Position numbers and translations under genes: made by a program. From positions 1-6,283 of the forward strand of contig CBFGZU010000098.1 in assembly GCA_965653335.1 (NCBI GenBank): a stretch of 6,283 bases of DNA, read 5' to 3'. Source of the DNA: Pseudolysinimonas_A sp965653335 (lineage in GTDB: Bacteria; Actinomycetota; Actinomycetes; Actinomycetales; Microbacteriaceae). Positions 5,649 through 6,283 of this stretch are shown piece by piece (the stretch's first letter is position 1; each line of letters starts with the position of its first letter). A model generated the notes under the pieces. The model ran no database searches. It saw only the letters and a list, made by a program, of their open reading frames with translations, and was not told the origin of the DNA.

Positions 5649-6283
5649 CGATTCCGAAGCGGCGGCAGGCCCTCCCCCAGTTCCTCACGAGCCCGTCGAC
5701 GTCATCGATACGGTCGCGGGCTACCGCTCGGCGGTCGCCGCGCTCGCCTCCGGGCACGGCGCGTTCGCCGTCGACGCGGAACGCGCATCCGGGTTCCGCT
5801 ACTCGCAGCGCGCCTATCTGATCCAGGTCTACCGGCGCGGCGCGGGCGTGTTCCTGTTCGACCCACCCGCGATCGGCGACTTCTCGGAGCTCGCGGCCGT
5901 GATGGCGGGCGAGGAGTGGATTCTGCACGCCGCCAGTCAAGACCTCGCCTGTCTCCGCGAGCTGGGCCTCGACCCGGAGGTGATCTTCGACACCGAGCTC
6001 GGGGCGCGACTCGCGGGAATCCCTCGAGTCGGGCTCGGCGCGGTCGTCGGAGACCTTCTCGGCATCCACCTTGCGAAGGAGCACTCCGCGGCCGACTGGT
6101 CGACACGACCGCTGCCGCAGAGCTGGCTCGTCTACGCGGCTCTCGACGTCGAACTGCTTCCCGATCTTCGCGACGCGATCGCCCAGCTGCTCGACGAGGC
6201 CGGCAAGGGCGAGATCGCACGTCAGGAGTTCGCCGCCGTCTTGCGGCGCGAACCGGTGTCCCGGCAGGAACCCTGGCGTCGGC
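5641..6283 (+). CDS. rnd: RNase D-family 3'-5' exonuclease (3' end outside window)
   Basis: This is a DEDD-superfamily 3'-5' exonuclease of the RNase D type, expected to trim RNA 3' ends such as tRNA precursors in the cytoplasm. The frame is open from the GTG at 5641 to the window end, giving 214 residues. The exonuclease domain spans about 20-185: Exo I AVDAERASGFRYSQRAY (43-59, with metal ligands D45 and E47 and the usual RNase D continuation), Exo II LHAASQDLACL (95-105, D101), FDTELGARLAG (116-126), and Exo III YAALDVELL (165-173, Y165 and D169). All four acidic ligands are present. The visible tail is consistent with the approach to an HRDC domain, which would lie beyond the edge. The start lies inside the last codons of DUF3000 (8-nt overlap), with GAGGGG at 5632-5637 just upstream. 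The symbol follows the family; the actinobacterial form may differ in substrate. Confidence 0.92.
   Translation, partial: MADDSEAAAGPPPVPHEPVDVIDTVAGYRSAVAALASGHGAFAVDAERASGFRYSQRAYLIQVYRRGAGVFLFDPPAIGDFSELAAVMAGEEWILHAASQDLACLRELGLDPEVIFDTELGARLAGIPRVGLGAVVGDLLGIHLAKEHSAADWSTRPLPQSWLVYAALDVELLPDLRDAIAQLLDEAGKGEIARQEFAAVLRREPVSRQEPWRR

Noticed and set aside
3869..5821. 650-codon plus-strand open frame
   Set aside because: It lies antisense to the alpha/beta hydrolase and then out of frame within DUF3000 and the exonuclease. It is compositionally biased, with no recognisable motif.
5611..6220. Minus-strand open frames opposite the exonuclease
   Set aside because: They are antisense to a gene with all four DEDD ligands in place. 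Their arginine-rich translations resemble no family.
1..6283. tRNA, rRNA, CRISPR array, insertion sequence or prophage genes
   Set aside because: I looked for repeated spacer units, inverted terminal repeats, transposase motifs and cloverleaf sequences on both strands and saw none. Almost all bases belong to recognised core genes.

Overview
The window is about 6.3 kb of chromosomal sequence from a high-GC actinobacterium. GTG starts, GC-rich third codon positions, leaderless-type promoter spacing and the gene set (SseA/SufE pair, DUF3000 next to an RNase D-like exonuclease, short Afg1/ZapE ATPase, stand-alone RibD C-domain reductase) all fit Actinobacteria. The flavour of the proteins suggests Micrococcales, probably Microbacteriaceae, but that family-level call is an inference. 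The window is almost fully coding. I see no mobile element, CRISPR array, RNA gene or prophage remnant.

Layout: (1) 1-561 (+) is the 3' end of nhaB, a Na+/H+ antiporter, cut by the left window edge. (2) 574-1590 (-) is zapE, an AFG1-like ATPase, convergent with nhaB. (3) 1591-1712 is a divergent intergenic region. (4) 1713-3757 (+) is a tight three-gene unit: sseA (two-domain rhodanese), then sufE (9-nt gap), then a RibD C-domain reductase that overlaps sufE by 4 nt. (5) 3782-4960 (-) is a membrane-anchored alpha/beta hydrolase, convergent with the reductase. (6) 4961-5051 is a compact divergent promoter region. (7) 5052-6283 (+) holds a DUF3000 protein and, overlapping it by 8 nt, an RNase D-family 3'-5' exonuclease cut by the right window edge.

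How the genes work together: SseA and SufE form a sulfur-handling pair, the active-site cysteine of one and the acceptor cysteine of the other both being present. The reductase follows in the same transcript but has no obvious chemical link to sulfur transfer. DUF3000 and the exonuclease look translationally coupled. The hydrolase and nhaB are probably separate transcription units.

I found no convincing new biological system; this is mostly ordinary core-genome sequence. The most interesting details are the 4961-5051 region, where -10-like hexamers for both strands share one TA step and the DUF3000 mRNA appears leaderless, and the joining of neighbourhoods that I recall as separate in Mycobacterium tuberculosis.
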